Below are positions 51,235 to 60,994 of a DNA stretch of 64,000 bases, in pieces. The stretch's first letter is position 1, and the number at the start of each line of letters is the position of its first letter. The notes under the pieces were generated by a model. It searched no databases and was not told where the DNA came from. It saw only the letters and a program-made list of their open reading frames with translations. Where the stretch lies: positions 62,001-126,000 of the forward strand of contig NZ_JACVXD010000003.1 in assembly GCF_014596975.1 (NCBI RefSeq). The letters run 5' to 3'. A program made the position numbers and the translations under genes. This DNA comes from Aestuariibaculum marinum. GTDB lineage: Bacteria > Bacteroidota > Bacteroidia > Flavobacteriales > Flavobacteriaceae.

Positions 51235-53964
51235 ATGTTGAAAAAGTTATTGCTTGTTTTTCTATTGTGTTTCGCAACGACACTATTTGCCCAAAAGTTT
51301 ACTTTAGAAGGTATTGTAAAAGATGAATATACCAAAGTTTTAGAAGGAGCAACAGTATATATTCAAAGTATAAAAGATAGTGTGCCTATGGCTTACGGTA
51401 TCACTAACAAGAATGGAGAATTTTCCATTCAGGTTAATGTCGAAGACGATAAAAAGGCTATTTTCAACATTGCTTATTTAGGCTATAAACCTTACTTAAA
51501 AGATATCGATGTACCTGAAGGCAATACATTAAATTTAGGTGAAGTAGTATTACAAGATCAGGTAGAAGAACTTAATGTGGTGTCGATTGTAGGTAAGGCT
51601 CCACCAGTGGTGATTAAAAAAGATACTATTGAATATAACGCCGATAGTTTTAAAACCTTACCTAACGATAAAGCCGAAGAGTTACTTAAAAAGTTACCCG
51701 GTGTAGATATAGATTTAGATGGGAACATCACCGTTAATGGAGTAGATGTGGAAGCTGTAAATGTGGATGGCATGCGCTTCTTTGGTGAGAAAAAGGGAAA
51801 TATTGCCTTAAAGAATATTCCAAGTCAGGCCATTAGTAAAGTTCAGGTAACAGATTACAAAACTGATATGCAAAAGTTCACCGGAGAAGAATCGACTTCG
51901 GGAACTAAAGAAATCAATTTAAAGATTAAAAAAGGGCAAAACCGTGCCATGTTTGGTGATGTGAAAGGTGGTTATGGAACAGACGATAAGTACCAGGCGA
52001 ATGCCAATTTGTTTCAAATGATAGATGGCAAACAGATTGGACTTATAGCTGGGACCAATAATATAAATTCGTCAAGAGGCTTTAATGCACTACCAGATAC
52101 CGATACCAGTAATGGATACATAGAATCAGATTTTGTTGGAGCAAACTTCTCAAAAGGACGTTGGGACGAAACCCGTATTAATGCAAATTACAGGTATAGT
52201 GCCCAAAGTTCAGAAACAGAGCGTAAAAGTAATCGGGAAACCTTTTTGCCGGATTTAAATTATATAACCGAATCTAATAATAAAGGCTTTAATGATTCGG
52301 AATCACATACAGGAGATTCAGATTTGAAATTTATCATAGAACCAAAAAATAAGGCATCGAATAATAGAGTTCAGATTTCTAATGAAACCTCTTTTAATAC
52401 AGCAAATACAGATTCAGGTTCTACGTCTAAAAGTACTTCGGAATACACCAATGGCGACTTGGTAAGCGATTATACAAGTACTAATCAATCCACATCGTCT
52501 AATTACAATATTAATAACAGATTTCGCGTAACGCCTGCGCGAGGTGGTGGTGGAAACTACTTTAATATTGGCTTAAATACCGATTTTAGTAAATCATCTT
52601 CAGACAGCAAAAAGTATTCTGAAAATATCTTATATAACAGAAATGAAACGGTTATACAAGACCAGATAAGTAATACCGATAGTAATAACAGTAATATTGG
52701 TATTAACGCAGAGTGGAGTGCCGAGTTGTTTGATGATTTTAGAATTATACCAAGCTATAATGCCGATGTAAATTCACAAAGTAGTGAGCGCTATATTTAT
52801 GATTATGATGCAGGTAGTGATTCATATGATAGCTTCAATGAAATGTTAAGTACCGATAGTAAATATATTGCGACTACAATCAGACCTTCCTTAAGGTTAA
52901 GATATCAACTCAATGATTTTCGTTTCGAAGTTGAAGCTGGCCACACAACTACCTATAGAAGTTATAAAGATCAAATTGTTGAAGCACGTAATTTTAAAGC
53001 TGATTTTGAGTATTTAACATATTCAGGTCGCATTCGGTACCGTGATGAGAATGGTTACAAAAGAATTTCATTAGATTATAATCAAAATGTGAATTTGCCT
53101 TCGATGAGTCAGTTGCAACCCGTTGAAGATGTAAGCAACATTACACATATTCGTGTGGGGAATCCGTTTTTAGAACCACAGATTAATCATAGATTACGTT
53201 TCAGATACCAAAACAATTTAGCGTTTCATAATATCAATATTTCAGGAAATGCCAATGCAGGTATAACTCAAGATAAAATTATCAATTCTACAACCACCGA
53301 TAGTGATTTAAATAAATTAACGACCTATACCAATATTAACGGTGATTATTCTATAGATGGCGATGCGTCCATTTCAAAGTCTATTTATAATAAAAAGACG
53401 AATATTAACATTAACGGATCATTTTCAGCGAGCTTCAATAATAGTCTGTCCATGCAAAACGGTGTTAAGTTTACTGGCCAGACTACCAGATTTACACCGT
53501 CTATATCATTTAGATACGCATACGATAATAAAATTGAATTGAGTGCACGTTATAATTATTCAGCATTTAAAAACGTATATGATACCGATGCATTTAATGA
53601 TAACGATTATTTTGTACAAAATGTGAATTTCGATTCCAACATATTTATTATCAAAAACTTGTTTGTTTCTAATAAAGTAGCTTACCGCTATAACAGTCGT
53701 GTAGGAGATGCTTTTGATGGTGATGCTGTGTTTTGGAATGCAGGAATAGGGATGGAGTTATGGGATAATAAAGCCACAGTAACTTTAGTAGGCTACGATG
53801 TTTTAGGGAAAAATAATGGCTATAGACGTAATGTAACCGAAACTTATATTGAAGACGTAGAGAATAGAATATTAGAACAGTATTTTATGCTGAACTTCAC
53901 CTATAAGTTTGGAAGCTTTGCCGGGCAACCTATGAATGTTGGTGGTGGGAGACGTCGTCGCTAA
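51235..53964 (+). CDS. Outer-membrane beta-barrel protein with carboxypeptidase-like domain
   Basis: 909 residues. A signal peptide (LLLVFLLCFATTLFAQK) and an N-terminal carboxypeptidase-regulatory-like domain (about 22-105, LEGIVKDEYTKVLEGATVYI) come first. A plug-like segment (about 130-235, DKAEELLKKLPGVDIDLDG... ISKVQVTDYKTDMQKFTGEE) and a long barrel follow. This is the 'outer membrane beta-barrel family 3' type, TonB-receptor-like but without a clear TonB box. The protein ends in a short basic tail (GGGRRRR) after the last strand. No ligand known. It has its own promoter region and terminator. Confidence 0.85.
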   Translation: MLKKLLLVFLLCFATTLFAQKFTLEGIVKDEYTKVLEGATVYIQSIKDSVPMAYGITNKNGEFSIQVNVEDDKKAIFNIAYLGYKPYLKDIDVPEGNTLNLGEVVLQDQVEELNVVSIVGKAPPVVIKKDTIEYNADSFKTLPNDKAEELLKKLPGVDIDLDGNITVNGVDVEAVNVDGMRFFGEKKGNIALKNIPSQAISKVQVTDYKTDMQKFTGEESTSGTKEINLKIKKGQNRAMFGDVKGGYGTDDKYQANANLFQMIDGKQIGLIAGTNNINSSRGFNALPDTDTSNGYIESDFVGANFSKGRWDETRINANYRYSAQSSETERKSNRETFLPDLNYITESNNKGFNDSESHTGDSDLKFIIEPKNKASNNRVQISNETSFNTANTDSGSTSKSTSEYTNGDLVSDYTSTNQSTSSNYNINNRFRVTPARGGGGNYFNIGLNTDFSKSSSDSKKYSENILYNRNETVIQDQISNTDSNNSNIGINAEWSAELFDDFRIIPSYNADVNSQSSERYIYDYDAGSDSYDSFNEMLSTDSKYIATTIRPSLRLRYQLNDFRFEVEAGHTTTYRSYKDQIVEARNFKADFEYLTYSGRIRYRDENGYKRISLDYNQNVNLPSMSQLQPVEDVSNITHIRVGNPFLEPQINHRLRFRYQNNLAFHNINISGNANAGITQDKIINSTTTDSDLNKLTTYTNINGDYSIDGDASISKSIYNKKTNININGSFSASFNNSLSMQNGVKFTGQTTRFTPSISFRYAYDNKIELSARYNYSAFKNVYDTDAFNDNDYFVQNVNFDSNIFIIKNLFVSNKVAYRYNSRVGDAFDGDAVFWNAGIGMELWDNKATVTLVGYDVLGKNNGYRRNVTETYIEDVENRILEQYFMLNFTYKFGSFAGQPMNVGGGRRRR

Positions 53965-53975
53965 ACACATATCAT

Positions 53976-54010
53976 GTGTCCGATTGTAAATAAACATTCG
54001 GACACTTTTT
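53976..54010 (+). terminator. Terminator after the 909-aa barrel gene
   Basis: GTGTCCGA (53976-53983), 14-nt loop, TCGGACAC (53998-54005), TTTTT. Confidence 0.88.
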
Positions 54011-54086
54011 ATTTTACAGATTTTGAAATAGAAAATATTAACAATAATTTAGTTTCTTATTTCTTAAAATCAACTTAAAAATTGTG

Positions 54087-54094
54087 TATATTTG
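54087..54094 (+). promoter_or_regulatory. Candidate -7 box of guaB (TATATTTG)
   Basis: A perfect TAnnTTTG match 26 nt before the ATG at 54120; it lies inside the longer open frame and supports the shorter start. -33 region is TTA, not TTG. Confidence 0.65.
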
Positions 54095-54119
54095 CACGCA
54101 ATTAAAATGTAATTGCATC

Positions 54120-55592
54120 ATGATCGCACATCAAAATAAAATAGTAGGAGAAGGACTAACCTACGATGATGTCCTTTTAGTTCCAGCTTATTCAGAAGTT
54201 CTTCCTCGCGAAGTAAATATCCAAACAAAATTTACGAGAAACATTACCATTAACGTGCCAATTATTTCGGCTGCGATGGATACCGTAACTGAAAGCAAAA
54301 TGGCTATTGCTATGGCGCAAGAAGGAGGTATTGGTGTGTTACATAAGAACATGACAATTGAAGCGCAGGCTTTAAAAGTAAGACGTGTTAAGCGTGCAGA
54401 AAGCGGTATGATTATCGATCCGGTAACCTTGCCTCTTACAGCGACTGTTTTAGATGCAAAGGCTTCGATGGCTGAGCACAGTATTGGAGGTATTCCTATC
54501 GTTGATGAGGAAGGAACCCTAAAAGGGATTGTAACCAATCGTGATTTGCGTTTCGAGCATGATAATAAACGTGCTATTGTTGAGGTGATGACAAGTGAAA
54601 ATTTAGTAACTTCATCAGTAGGAACTTCGCTAAAAGATGCTGAAAGCATTCTTCAAAAGCATAAAATTGAAAAGCTACTTATTGTAGATGACAATTATAA
54701 ATTATCAGGTTTAATTACCTTTAGAGATATTACTAAATTAAAGCAAAAGCCAATCGCAAACAAAGATGAGTATGGACGCTTACGTGTTGCTGCGGCTTTA
54801 GGTGTAACTGCCGATGCTGTGGTAAGAGCTGAAGCTTTAGTTAATGCCGGTGTAGATGCTGTTGTAATTGATACAGCTCACGGGCATACGCAAGGGGTGG
54901 TTAAAGTTTTAAAGGAAGTAAAAGCTAAATTCCCTGATTTAGATGTTATCGTTGGAAATATTGCAACAGGTGAAGCTGCGAAATATTTAGTTGAAGCTGG
55001 CGCTGATGCTGTAAAAGTTGGTATAGGCCCAGGGTCAATTTGTACAACACGTGTGGTTGCAGGTGTAGGTTTTCCTCAGTTTTCTGCTGTATTAGAAGTA
55101 GCAGCAGCTATTAAAGGTTCCGGTGTTCCTGTAATTGCAGATGGTGGTATTCGTTATACAGGAGATATTCCTAAAGCGATTGCGGCTGGTGCAGACTGTG
55201 TGATGTTAGGGTCACTTTTAGCAGGTACTAAAGAATCTCCTGGTGAGACTATTATTTACGAAGGACGTAAATTTAAATCTTACCGAGGAATGGGATCTGT
55301 TGAAGCAATGAAAGAAGGTAGTAAAGACCGTTACTTCCAGGATGTAGAAGATGATATCAAAAAATTAGTTCCTGAAGGTATTGTTGGACGTGTACCTTAC
55401 AAAGGTGATTTATACGAAAGTATTCACCAGTTTATTGGTGGATTACGCGCAGGTATGGGATACTGTGGAGCTAAAGATATCGAGACTTTAAAAGAAAAGG
55501 GACAATTTGTTAAGATTACAGCAAGTGGTATTAACGAAAGTCACCCTCATGATGTAGCTATAACAAAAGAATCTCCAAACTATTCAAGATAG
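54120..55592 (+). CDS. guaB: Inosine-5'-monophosphate dehydrogenase
   Basis: 490 residues from the ATG at 54120; the 12 extra codons upstream overlap the promoter. The protein starts [20 protein letters not shown], the IMPDH hallmark. It has two CBS domains (about 97-210), [10 protein letters not shown] (251-260), the catalytic loop [11 protein letters not shown] (C308) and [10 protein letters not shown] with the flap. It converts IMP to XMP in GMP synthesis with NAD. Monocistronic with a strong terminator after 20 nt. Confidence 0.97.
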   Translation: MIAHQNKIVGEGLTYDDVLLVPAYSEVLPREVNIQTKFTRNITINVPIISAAMDTVTESKMAIAMAQEGGIGVLHKNMTIEAQALKVRRVKRAESGMIIDPVTLPLTATVLDAKASMAEHSIGGIPIVDEEGTLKGIVTNRDLRFEHDNKRAIVEVMTSENLVTSSVGTSLKDAESILQKHKIEKLLIVDDNYKLSGLITFRDITKLKQKPIANKDEYGRLRVAAALGVTADAVVRAEALVNAGVDAVVIDTAHGHTQGVVKVLKEVKAKFPDLDVIVGNIATGEAAKYLVEAGADAVKVGIGPGSICTTRVVAGVGFPQFSAVLEVAAAIKGSGVPVIADGGIRYTGDIPKAIAAGADCVMLGSLLAGTKESPGETIIYEGRKFKSYRGMGSVEAMKEGSKDRYFQDVEDDIKKLVPEGIVGRVPYKGDLYESIHQFIGGLRAGMGYCGAKDIETLKEKGQFVKITASGINESHPHDVAITKESPNYSR

Positions 55593-55612
55593 TTTACCAG
55601 ATATAATTATTG

Positions 55613-55645
55613 AAAAACCCAACAAATACTTGTTGGGTTTTTTTT
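55613..55645 (+). terminator. Strong rho-independent terminator after guaB
   Basis: AAAAACCCAACAA, loop ATAC, TTGTTGGGTTTTT and further T's. Confidence 0.95.
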
Positions 55646-55667
55646 ATCGACATATTTTATAAATCTT

Positions 55668-55692
55668 TTTATTTGTAATTAGTCTAAATAAA
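55668..55692. promoter_or_regulatory. Operator: 25-bp interrupted palindrome before the PepSY gene promoter
   Basis: TTTATTTGTA (55668-55677), N5 ATTAG, TCTAAATAAA (55683-55692). The right half is identical to the two sites before the DUF4856 operon. It ends 2 nt before the -33 TTG, as at 44825. Confidence 0.6.
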
Positions 55693-55694
55693 AT

Positions 55695-55724
55695 TTGTTT
55701 TGTAAGAGTTGGGTTATATATTTG
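55695..55724 (+). promoter_or_regulatory. Promoter of the PepSY gene (TTG-N19-TATATTTG)
   Basis: TTG at 55695-55697, 19-nt spacer, TATATTTG at 55717-55724; start codon 38 nt downstream. Confidence 0.85.
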
Positions 55725-55762
55725 TTGTGTATTTAAAAGTCAGATAAAGTAATAAAGAAAGT

Positions 55763-56923
55763 ATGGCAAAAAAGTCTACCTACGGTTTTAGAAAGTTTAT
55801 TAATGATATTCATTTATGGCTGGGAATTGCCAGTGGAATAGTTATTTTTTTAGTTTGTCTTAGTGGAACCATCCTGGCTTTTGAACACGAAATAAAAGAT
55901 TCTTTTTCTTCATCAATTGAAGTTGAAGAGCAAGGAAATAAGTCTTCAGTAACACAACTTGTTAATACTGTAAAGAATTCCGATTTAGGATTTGTAACGG
56001 GGGTGACGCTCCCTGTTGCTTCGGATGCGCCTTATGAGTTTTCAGTAAAGAAAGATCTAAAAGAGCGTCGCGGATCTAAAGTTCATGTGAATCCTTATAC
56101 CTCTGAAATTCACAAAGTAGAAAAATCTAAAGCTGACGGATTTCTTATGTCGATGTTTAGACTTCACCGATGGTTACTTCTGGATATTAATATCGGACGT
56201 CCAATAGTAGGTATAGCAACAATTATCTTTTTGGTGTTATCAATTTCTGGTTTGGTATTGTGGTTTCCTAAAAAGATTAAATGGAAGCAAATTAAACAAG
56301 GTTTTAAAATTAAAACCGATGCCAACTGGAAACGAATTAATCATGATTTGCATAATACACTGGGATTCTATTCTTGCATCTTGATTCTTATAATGGGAAT
56401 CACTGGGCTATGCTGGTCTTTTGAAGGGTATAGAAATGGATTAGGAGATTTAATAGGCGCCAAGATATTTGATCGTGGTGGCCGTTTCGAGCATGAATCT
56501 GATGCAAAACAAGGACATACGATTTCTATTGAGGAGGCTATAGCAAAAGCAAATCAAACTTTAGATTATGACGGTGAGTTGTCGGTAAGCTTTCCTGACC
56601 AGCGTAATAGTTATTATCGATTTTCTAAAGTTTCAGAGGCAAGTTGGTCACCTGTAACATCAGATAAATTGTATATGGACCTTTCAGGGAAGGTATTAAA
56701 AGTAGAGCGGTTTGCAGATAAACCTTTGAATGCACAGATTGCTTCGTTAATAAAACCAATCCATACGGGAGAAATATATGGCATGTTTTCTAAGGTTCTG
56801 TACTTTATTGCCTGTTTAATAGGAACAAGTTTGCCTGTAACAGGAACCATTATTTGGATTAATAAATTGAAAAAAAAGAATAAGAGAAAGAAGACTAAGC
56901 CTATTTTAAAAAAGGTAGCATAA
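55763..56923 (+). CDS. PepSY-associated membrane protein (iron-linked type)
   Basis: 386 residues with four membrane helices (about 18-40, 145-170, 193-218, 345-365). A periplasmic PepSY-like region follows the first, and the His pairs expected of heme-binding helices are present (INDIHLWLG, FRLHRWLL, INHDLHNTLG, KPIHTGEIYG). The C-terminus is very basic (KKKNKRKKTK). PepSY-TM proteins of this type often accompany siderophore receptors and may reduce ferric complexes at the inner membrane. The promoter carries the same operator as the DUF4856-TonB operon, which supports a role in metal uptake. Confidence 0.87.
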   Translation: MAKKSTYGFRKFINDIHLWLGIASGIVIFLVCLSGTILAFEHEIKDSFSSSIEVEEQGNKSSVTQLVNTVKNSDLGFVTGVTLPVASDAPYEFSVKKDLKERRGSKVHVNPYTSEIHKVEKSKADGFLMSMFRLHRWLLLDINIGRPIVGIATIIFLVLSISGLVLWFPKKIKWKQIKQGFKIKTDANWKRINHDLHNTLGFYSCILILIMGITGLCWSFEGYRNGLGDLIGAKIFDRGGRFEHESDAKQGHTISIEEAIAKANQTLDYDGELSVSFPDQRNSYYRFSKVSEASWSPVTSDKLYMDLSGKVLKVERFADKPLNAQIASLIKPIHTGEIYGMFSKVLYFIACLIGTSLPVTGTIIWINKLKKKNKRKKTKPILKKVA

Positions 56924-56949
56924 GTGGGTAAATAGTATTTTAAAATAAT

Positions 56950-56981
56950 AAAAAAGCTTCTGTAATTGCAGAAGCTTTTTT
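56950..56981 (+). terminator. Terminator after the PepSY gene
   Basis: AAAAAAGCTTCTG, short loop, CAGAAGCTTTTTT. Confidence 0.93.
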
Positions 56982-57001
56982 ATGGTGATTATATTAATTA
57001 C

Positions 57002-57030
57002 TTGTTATTTGTTTGATTTTATTATCTTTA
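57002..57030 (+). promoter_or_regulatory. Candidate promoter of the hydroxylase gene (TTG-N18-TATCTTTA)
   Basis: TTG at 57002-57004 and TATCTTTA at 57023-57030, one mismatch from consensus. It would give a 5' UTR of about 105 nt containing a two-codon ATG-AAA-TGA frame. Confidence 0.45.
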
Positions 57031-57141
57031 AGTAGGATAAAATTTAAAGTTATGAAATGAGCCATAGGAAAAGTCAATATCGACTATAATGATTCTTGGC
57101 GAATTACATCTGACGGATAAATAATAATAAAATTTAAACAG

Positions 57142-57792
57142 ATGAAGCAACAACGAGTAACCACAGATTTTTCTACTGGACAGGCCCAAATTTTTAAAAA
57201 CCCTTTTTTAGAAAGCCTAACAAAAACCAATCCAATCTCAAATATTATAGTCTATGGCGTTACCGTTTTACTTTTGGCATATTTGGCTATCGCCGGCGTA
57301 GGATTATCGGTTTTAAGTTTTGTTATTTTATTTTGTACAGGTTTTGTGTCCTGGACTCTAGCTGAATATTTATTGCACCGCTACCTGTTTCATTGGTATA
57401 ACGACTGGAAATGGACACAGCGATTCCATTTTATTATGCACGGTTCGCATCATGAGTTTCCAAAGGATAAAGAACGTTTGTTAATGCCACCTGTTCCGGG
57501 GTTAATTTTAGCATCGTTTCTTTTTTGTGTTTTCTATATTCTATTCTGGGTTTTTGGATTTTCAAGATATACCTTCGGGTTTTTTCCAGGCTTCTTTTTA
57601 GGGTATTTAATGTATTCTTTTGTACATAGAGCGATTCACGTAAAACGACCACCGAAACGATTTAAATACCTGTGGCATCATCATAATTTACATCATTATC
57701 AATATCCAGATAAGGCCTATGGCGTTTCGAATACGTTCTGGGATAAAGTATTTGGAACAATGCCTCCTAAGCCTAAACGTAAACAGGTGTAA
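57142..57792 (+). CDS. Fatty-acid hydroxylase / sterol desaturase family membrane protein
   Basis: 216 residues with about four helices and the eight-His di-iron pattern of the family: HRYLFH (residues about 79-84), HGSHHEFP (about 100-107), HRAIH (about 162-166) and HHHNLHH (about 179-185). The C-terminus YGVSNTFWDKVFGTMP is also characteristic. The closest named relatives are fatty-acid 2-hydroxylases, which hydroxylate acyl chains of sphingolipids or similar lipids using O2. Flavobacteria make sulfonolipids and ornithine/glycine lipids with hydroxylated chains, so such a substrate is plausible. Confidence 0.88.
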   Translation: MKQQRVTTDFSTGQAQIFKNPFLESLTKTNPISNIIVYGVTVLLLAYLAIAGVGLSVLSFVILFCTGFVSWTLAEYLLHRYLFHWYNDWKWTQRFHFIMHGSHHEFPKDKERLLMPPVPGLILASFLFCVFYILFWVFGFSRYTFGFFPGFFLGYLMYSFVHRAIHVKRPPKRFKYLWHHHNLHHYQYPDKAYGVSNTFWDKVFGTMPPKPKRKQV

Positions 57793-57793
57793 T

Positions 57794-58030
57794 CTAATCT
57801 TGGTAAACTTGTCCGCGATGCGGTTTTAATGCATCTCTAAGCGGTTTCATTTTGTCTTCATTAACCACTAGATAGGCGATGGCGTGAACGTCATTTATCT
57901 CTTCAAAACCAGTTAAGATATTATCTAACTTTTCAATTTGAACGTATTCCTTTAAATGAATTTCGTGATGTTCAGCTGTTTTATGGGCTGAAGGACCTCT
58001 AAAGTCCCATATTAATTTAAGTCTGCGCAT
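57794..58030 (-). CDS. Small conserved-looking hypothetical protein
   Basis: 78 residues starting MRRLKLIWDFRGPSAHKTAEHHEIHLKEY. It has a His/Glu-rich N-terminal half and a predicted ferredoxin-like second half (AIAYLVVNEDKMKPLRDALKPHRG). No signal peptide. It ends 1 nt after the stop of the convergent hydroxylase gene. The sequence reads as real coding rather than a shadow of another gene and looks like a conserved flavobacterial small protein; function unknown. Confidence 0.7.
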   Translation of the reverse strand: MRRLKLIWDFRGPSAHKTAEHHEIHLKEYVQIEKLDNILTGFEEINDVHAIAYLVVNEDKMKPLRDALKPHRGQVYQD

Positions 58031-58177
58031 GCGATTTGTGAAATAAAAATGAAAGTCGAAAGTTAAAAAGATATAATTAAAATAGCACTTAAAATTTATC
58101 TTTTCAATGCTAAGGGAAAGCCACTTGCATTATAGCATTATATTATTATTTTTGTTGCTATGGTATAAATTTTTAAT

Positions 58178-60136
58178 ATGAATATAAAGTATATTTCTGT
58201 ATTATTCTTCACCCTGTTTTTAGTTCAGGTAAAAGCCCAAAATTCAAACGAAGCTATCTTGTTTACAGTCGATAGTGATCCGGTTACGGCTTCGGAGTTT
58301 ATGAGGGTTTACAATAAGAATTTAGATCTGGTGCAAGACGAGTCCCAAAAAGATGTCGATGAGTATTTAAAATTGTTTACCAATTACAAATTAAAATTAA
58401 AGGAGGCCAGAGCTTTAAAACTAGATGAAAAACCATCTTATATTCGTGAATTATCGAATTATAAAAAACAGTTAGCTAGCAGTTATATTACTGATAACAA
58501 GGTGACGGAGGAGTTAGTCGAGGAAGCCTACAATCGCGTGTCTTACGACGTAAAAGCCAGTCATATTCTTATTAAATTACCAGAGAATGCAAACCCTAAT
58601 GATACACTTGTAGCTTATAATGATATTACAAAACTTCGAGATCGTGCTTTAACAGAAGGGTTTGAGACTGTTAGAGAAGATGTACATAACGGGCAAACCA
58701 TTTACGGTGAAGATTTAGATTGGTTTTCCGGATTTAAAATGGTGTACAAGTTCGAAAATAAAGCTTACAACACCTCGGTAGGTGAAATTTCTATGCCGTT
58801 TAGAACCCGTTTTGGGTATCATATTGTATTTGTGAAAGACAAGCGCAAATCTAGAGGAGAGCGAACCGTAGCTCATATTATGATTTTTCACAAAAAAGAC
58901 GATCCTTCACAGGAGCAATCGGCACAACGCATTCAGGATATTTATAAAAAACTACAGCAAGGGGAGACGTTTGAAACTCTAGCAAAACAATTTTCTGAAG
59001 ATCAGAGCACGGCTTCAAATGGTGGTCGGTTAACGCCTATAAGTAGCGGACAGTTAAATTCAAAAGTTTTTGAAGATACCGTGTTTGGTTTAGAGGAAGT
59101 TGGCGATATTTCTGAACCTGTAAAAACCGATTATGGTTGGCACATTATTAAATTATTAAACAAAAAGCCGATTGCAAGTTTCGAAGACATGCGTCCTGAA
59201 CTAGAGCAAATGGTAAAGCGTGATGAGCGTTCTAAGTTAATTGATGACGCGCTGTATGCGAAGTTAAGAGCAAAATATGGTGTTTCAGAAAAGCAATCTG
59301 CTTTACCTTATTTCGCTGGGTTGTTAAATGATGATTATTATAAATTGTCTTGGAAGTTGCCCGTAGATTTTGAGGCTGCCAAACCTTTAGTTAAAATAGG
59401 CGATGAACAATTGTTGTTTAAGGATTTTGGTAATTTCTTAGTGAAAAATCAACATTATAACCGCAGTGCAGATAGTTTTCAGAATATAGTAGATCAGGCT
59501 TATGTAACCTTTTTAAATAACAACCTGGTAAAATACCAAGAGGAGCATTTAGAGGAAGAAGACGAAGATTTTGCTCATATTGTTGGAGAGTATCGTGATG
59601 GATTGTTATTATTCGACTTAATGGAATCGACCATTTGGGATGCCGCTAAAACAGATTCTTTGGGGGTTAAGAATTATTACAATACTCATAAGGATAAGTA
59701 TATGGCTCCCGAGAAAATAGATGCGGTTGTAGCCTCATCCGCTCAGCATAAAACACTTAAAAAAGTGTCTAAGTTGCTAGAGCAGGGTATGGCGGTAAAA
59801 GATATTAAGGCTTTAGTGAATAGTAATGATAAAATAGATGTTATCTTTACAGAAGAAATCATGGATGCTAGTCATCAGGTATTACCAGAGAACTTTGAAT
59901 TTAAAAAAGGAGTGTCTAAAATTTACAAACATAACGATGCATTTGTTATTGTAGATGTTAAACACATATTGCCTGCATCTCAAAAAACATTCGAAGATTC
60001 AAAAGGATTAGTACTTAGTGATTATCAAACTTACAAGGAAGAACAATGGGTAGCAGAGTTAGCTGCGAAATATCCTGTTGAAGTAAACCATGAGGTTTTA
60101 AATCAAGTAAAATCTCAACTAAAACTAAATAAGTAA
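58178..60136 (+). CDS. Periplasmic peptidyl-prolyl isomerase with two parvulin domains
   Basis: 652 residues with a signal peptide (ISVLFFTLFLVQVKAQ). The N-terminal chaperone-like segment (about 22-120) is SurA-like. It is followed by two parvulin domains at about 124-220 (VKASHILIKLP, RFGYHIVFVK) and 228-335 (RTVAHIMIFHKKDD, FSEDQSTASNGGRL, DYGWHIIKLL). The C-terminal 300 residues form a second helical/beta region. It probably helps fold outer-membrane proteins in the periplasm. First of a run of three related genes plus moxR; the next gene starts after 5 nt. Confidence 0.9.
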   Translation: MNIKYISVLFFTLFLVQVKAQNSNEAILFTVDSDPVTASEFMRVYNKNLDLVQDESQKDVDEYLKLFTNYKLKLKEARALKLDEKPSYIRELSNYKKQLASSYITDNKVTEELVEEAYNRVSYDVKASHILIKLPENANPNDTLVAYNDITKLRDRALTEGFETVREDVHNGQTIYGEDLDWFSGFKMVYKFENKAYNTSVGEISMPFRTRFGYHIVFVKDKRKSRGERTVAHIMIFHKKDDPSQEQSAQRIQDIYKKLQQGETFETLAKQFSEDQSTASNGGRLTPISSGQLNSKVFEDTVFGLEEVGDISEPVKTDYGWHIIKLLNKKPIASFEDMRPELEQMVKRDERSKLIDDALYAKLRAKYGVSEKQSALPYFAGLLNDDYYKLSWKLPVDFEAAKPLVKIGDEQLLFKDFGNFLVKNQHYNRSADSFQNIVDQAYVTFLNNNLVKYQEEHLEEEDEDFAHIVGEYRDGLLLFDLMESTIWDAAKTDSLGVKNYYNTHKDKYMAPEKIDAVVASSAQHKTLKKVSKLLEQGMAVKDIKALVNSNDKIDVIFTEEIMDASHQVLPENFEFKKGVSKIYKHNDAFVIVDVKHILPASQKTFEDSKGLVLSDYQTYKEEQWVAELAAKYPVEVNHEVLNQVKSQLKLNK

Positions 60137-60141
60137 ATCAA

Positions 60142-60993
60142 GTGCGATTTAAAAGTCTCTCAATATTGGCGTTGCTTTTGGCAACCTCTTGTCAATTTTT
60201 CAAAGAAGTTGATGACCGTGTTCCTGTGGCACGAGTAAATGAAACGTATTTATATTATGATGATATTAAAGATTTAGTATCTGAAGGGACATCAAAGGAA
60301 GATAGCACGCTTGTTGTTCAGAATTATATCAATCAATGGGCAACCCAGCAGTTATTGGTAGATGGTGCTAAATTGAATTTAAGTGAGGCAACACAAAATA
60401 ATTTTAACAGGCTAATCAATCAATATAAAAACGATTTATATACCAAAGCTTATATGGAGGCTTTGGTAGCTCGAGAAATTGATTCTGTAATTTCAAAAGA
60501 AGAGGCGGAGACCTATTATAACATTAATAAGGAAGCGTTTAAGTTAAACGAAGAATTAGTTAAGTTCAGATATATTCATATAGATGAGAATATGAATAAC
60601 TACAAATCTGTAGTTGAGCGATTTAAACGATTTAACGATAAAGATAAGCAGGTTTTAGATTCGTTATCTATTCAGTTTAGGTCTTATTCGTTAAACGATT
60701 CTATTTGGATAAAAGTAAATCAGGTGGTCAAAAAAATTTCAGCGATTAATGCTGAAAATAAAGATCAACTGTTAAAAAAATCTAATTTTGTGCAGCTCAA
60801 AGATTCATTAGGAGTATATTTGATGCAAGTGAACGATGTGTTATTGCCAAAGGAAACGGCGCCGTTGGAGTATGTAAAACCAACCATCGATCAAATTGTA
60901 ATCAACAAAAGAAAGCTAGAGCTTATTCGAAAATTAGAAAAAGATATAACCAAAGATGCCATTACAAATAAAAAATTCGAAATCTATAAATAA
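60142..60993 (+). CDS. PpiC/SurA-like lipoprotein without an evident parvulin domain
   Basis: 283 residues from a GTG at 60142. A lipoprotein signal (ILALLLATSCQFF, Cys17) is followed by a SurA N-terminal-like helical domain (VPVARVNETYLYYDDIKDLV ... INQWATQQLLVDGAKLNL) and a long coiled-coil-like part. The core parvulin blocks (HILI, GGDLGW-like) are missing, so it is more likely a chaperone or accessory protein than an active isomerase. It lies between the two PPIase genes, 5 nt after the first, and the frame of the third overlaps it or starts right after its stop. Confidence 0.8.
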   Translation: MRFKSLSILALLLATSCQFFKEVDDRVPVARVNETYLYYDDIKDLVSEGTSKEDSTLVVQNYINQWATQQLLVDGAKLNLSEATQNNFNRLINQYKNDLYTKAYMEALVAREIDSVISKEEAETYYNINKEAFKLNEELVKFRYIHIDENMNNYKSVVERFKRFNDKDKQVLDSLSIQFRSYSLNDSIWIKVNQVVKKISAINAENKDQLLKKSNFVQLKDSLGVYLMQVNDVLLPKETAPLEYVKPTIDQIVINKRKLELIRKLEKDITKDAITNKKFEIYK

Positions 60994-60994
60994 T

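Noticed and set aside
54188..54649. 153-codon minus-strand frame inside guaB
   Set aside because: It lies wholly within guaB, has no start context and mirrors the coding bias of the real gene.
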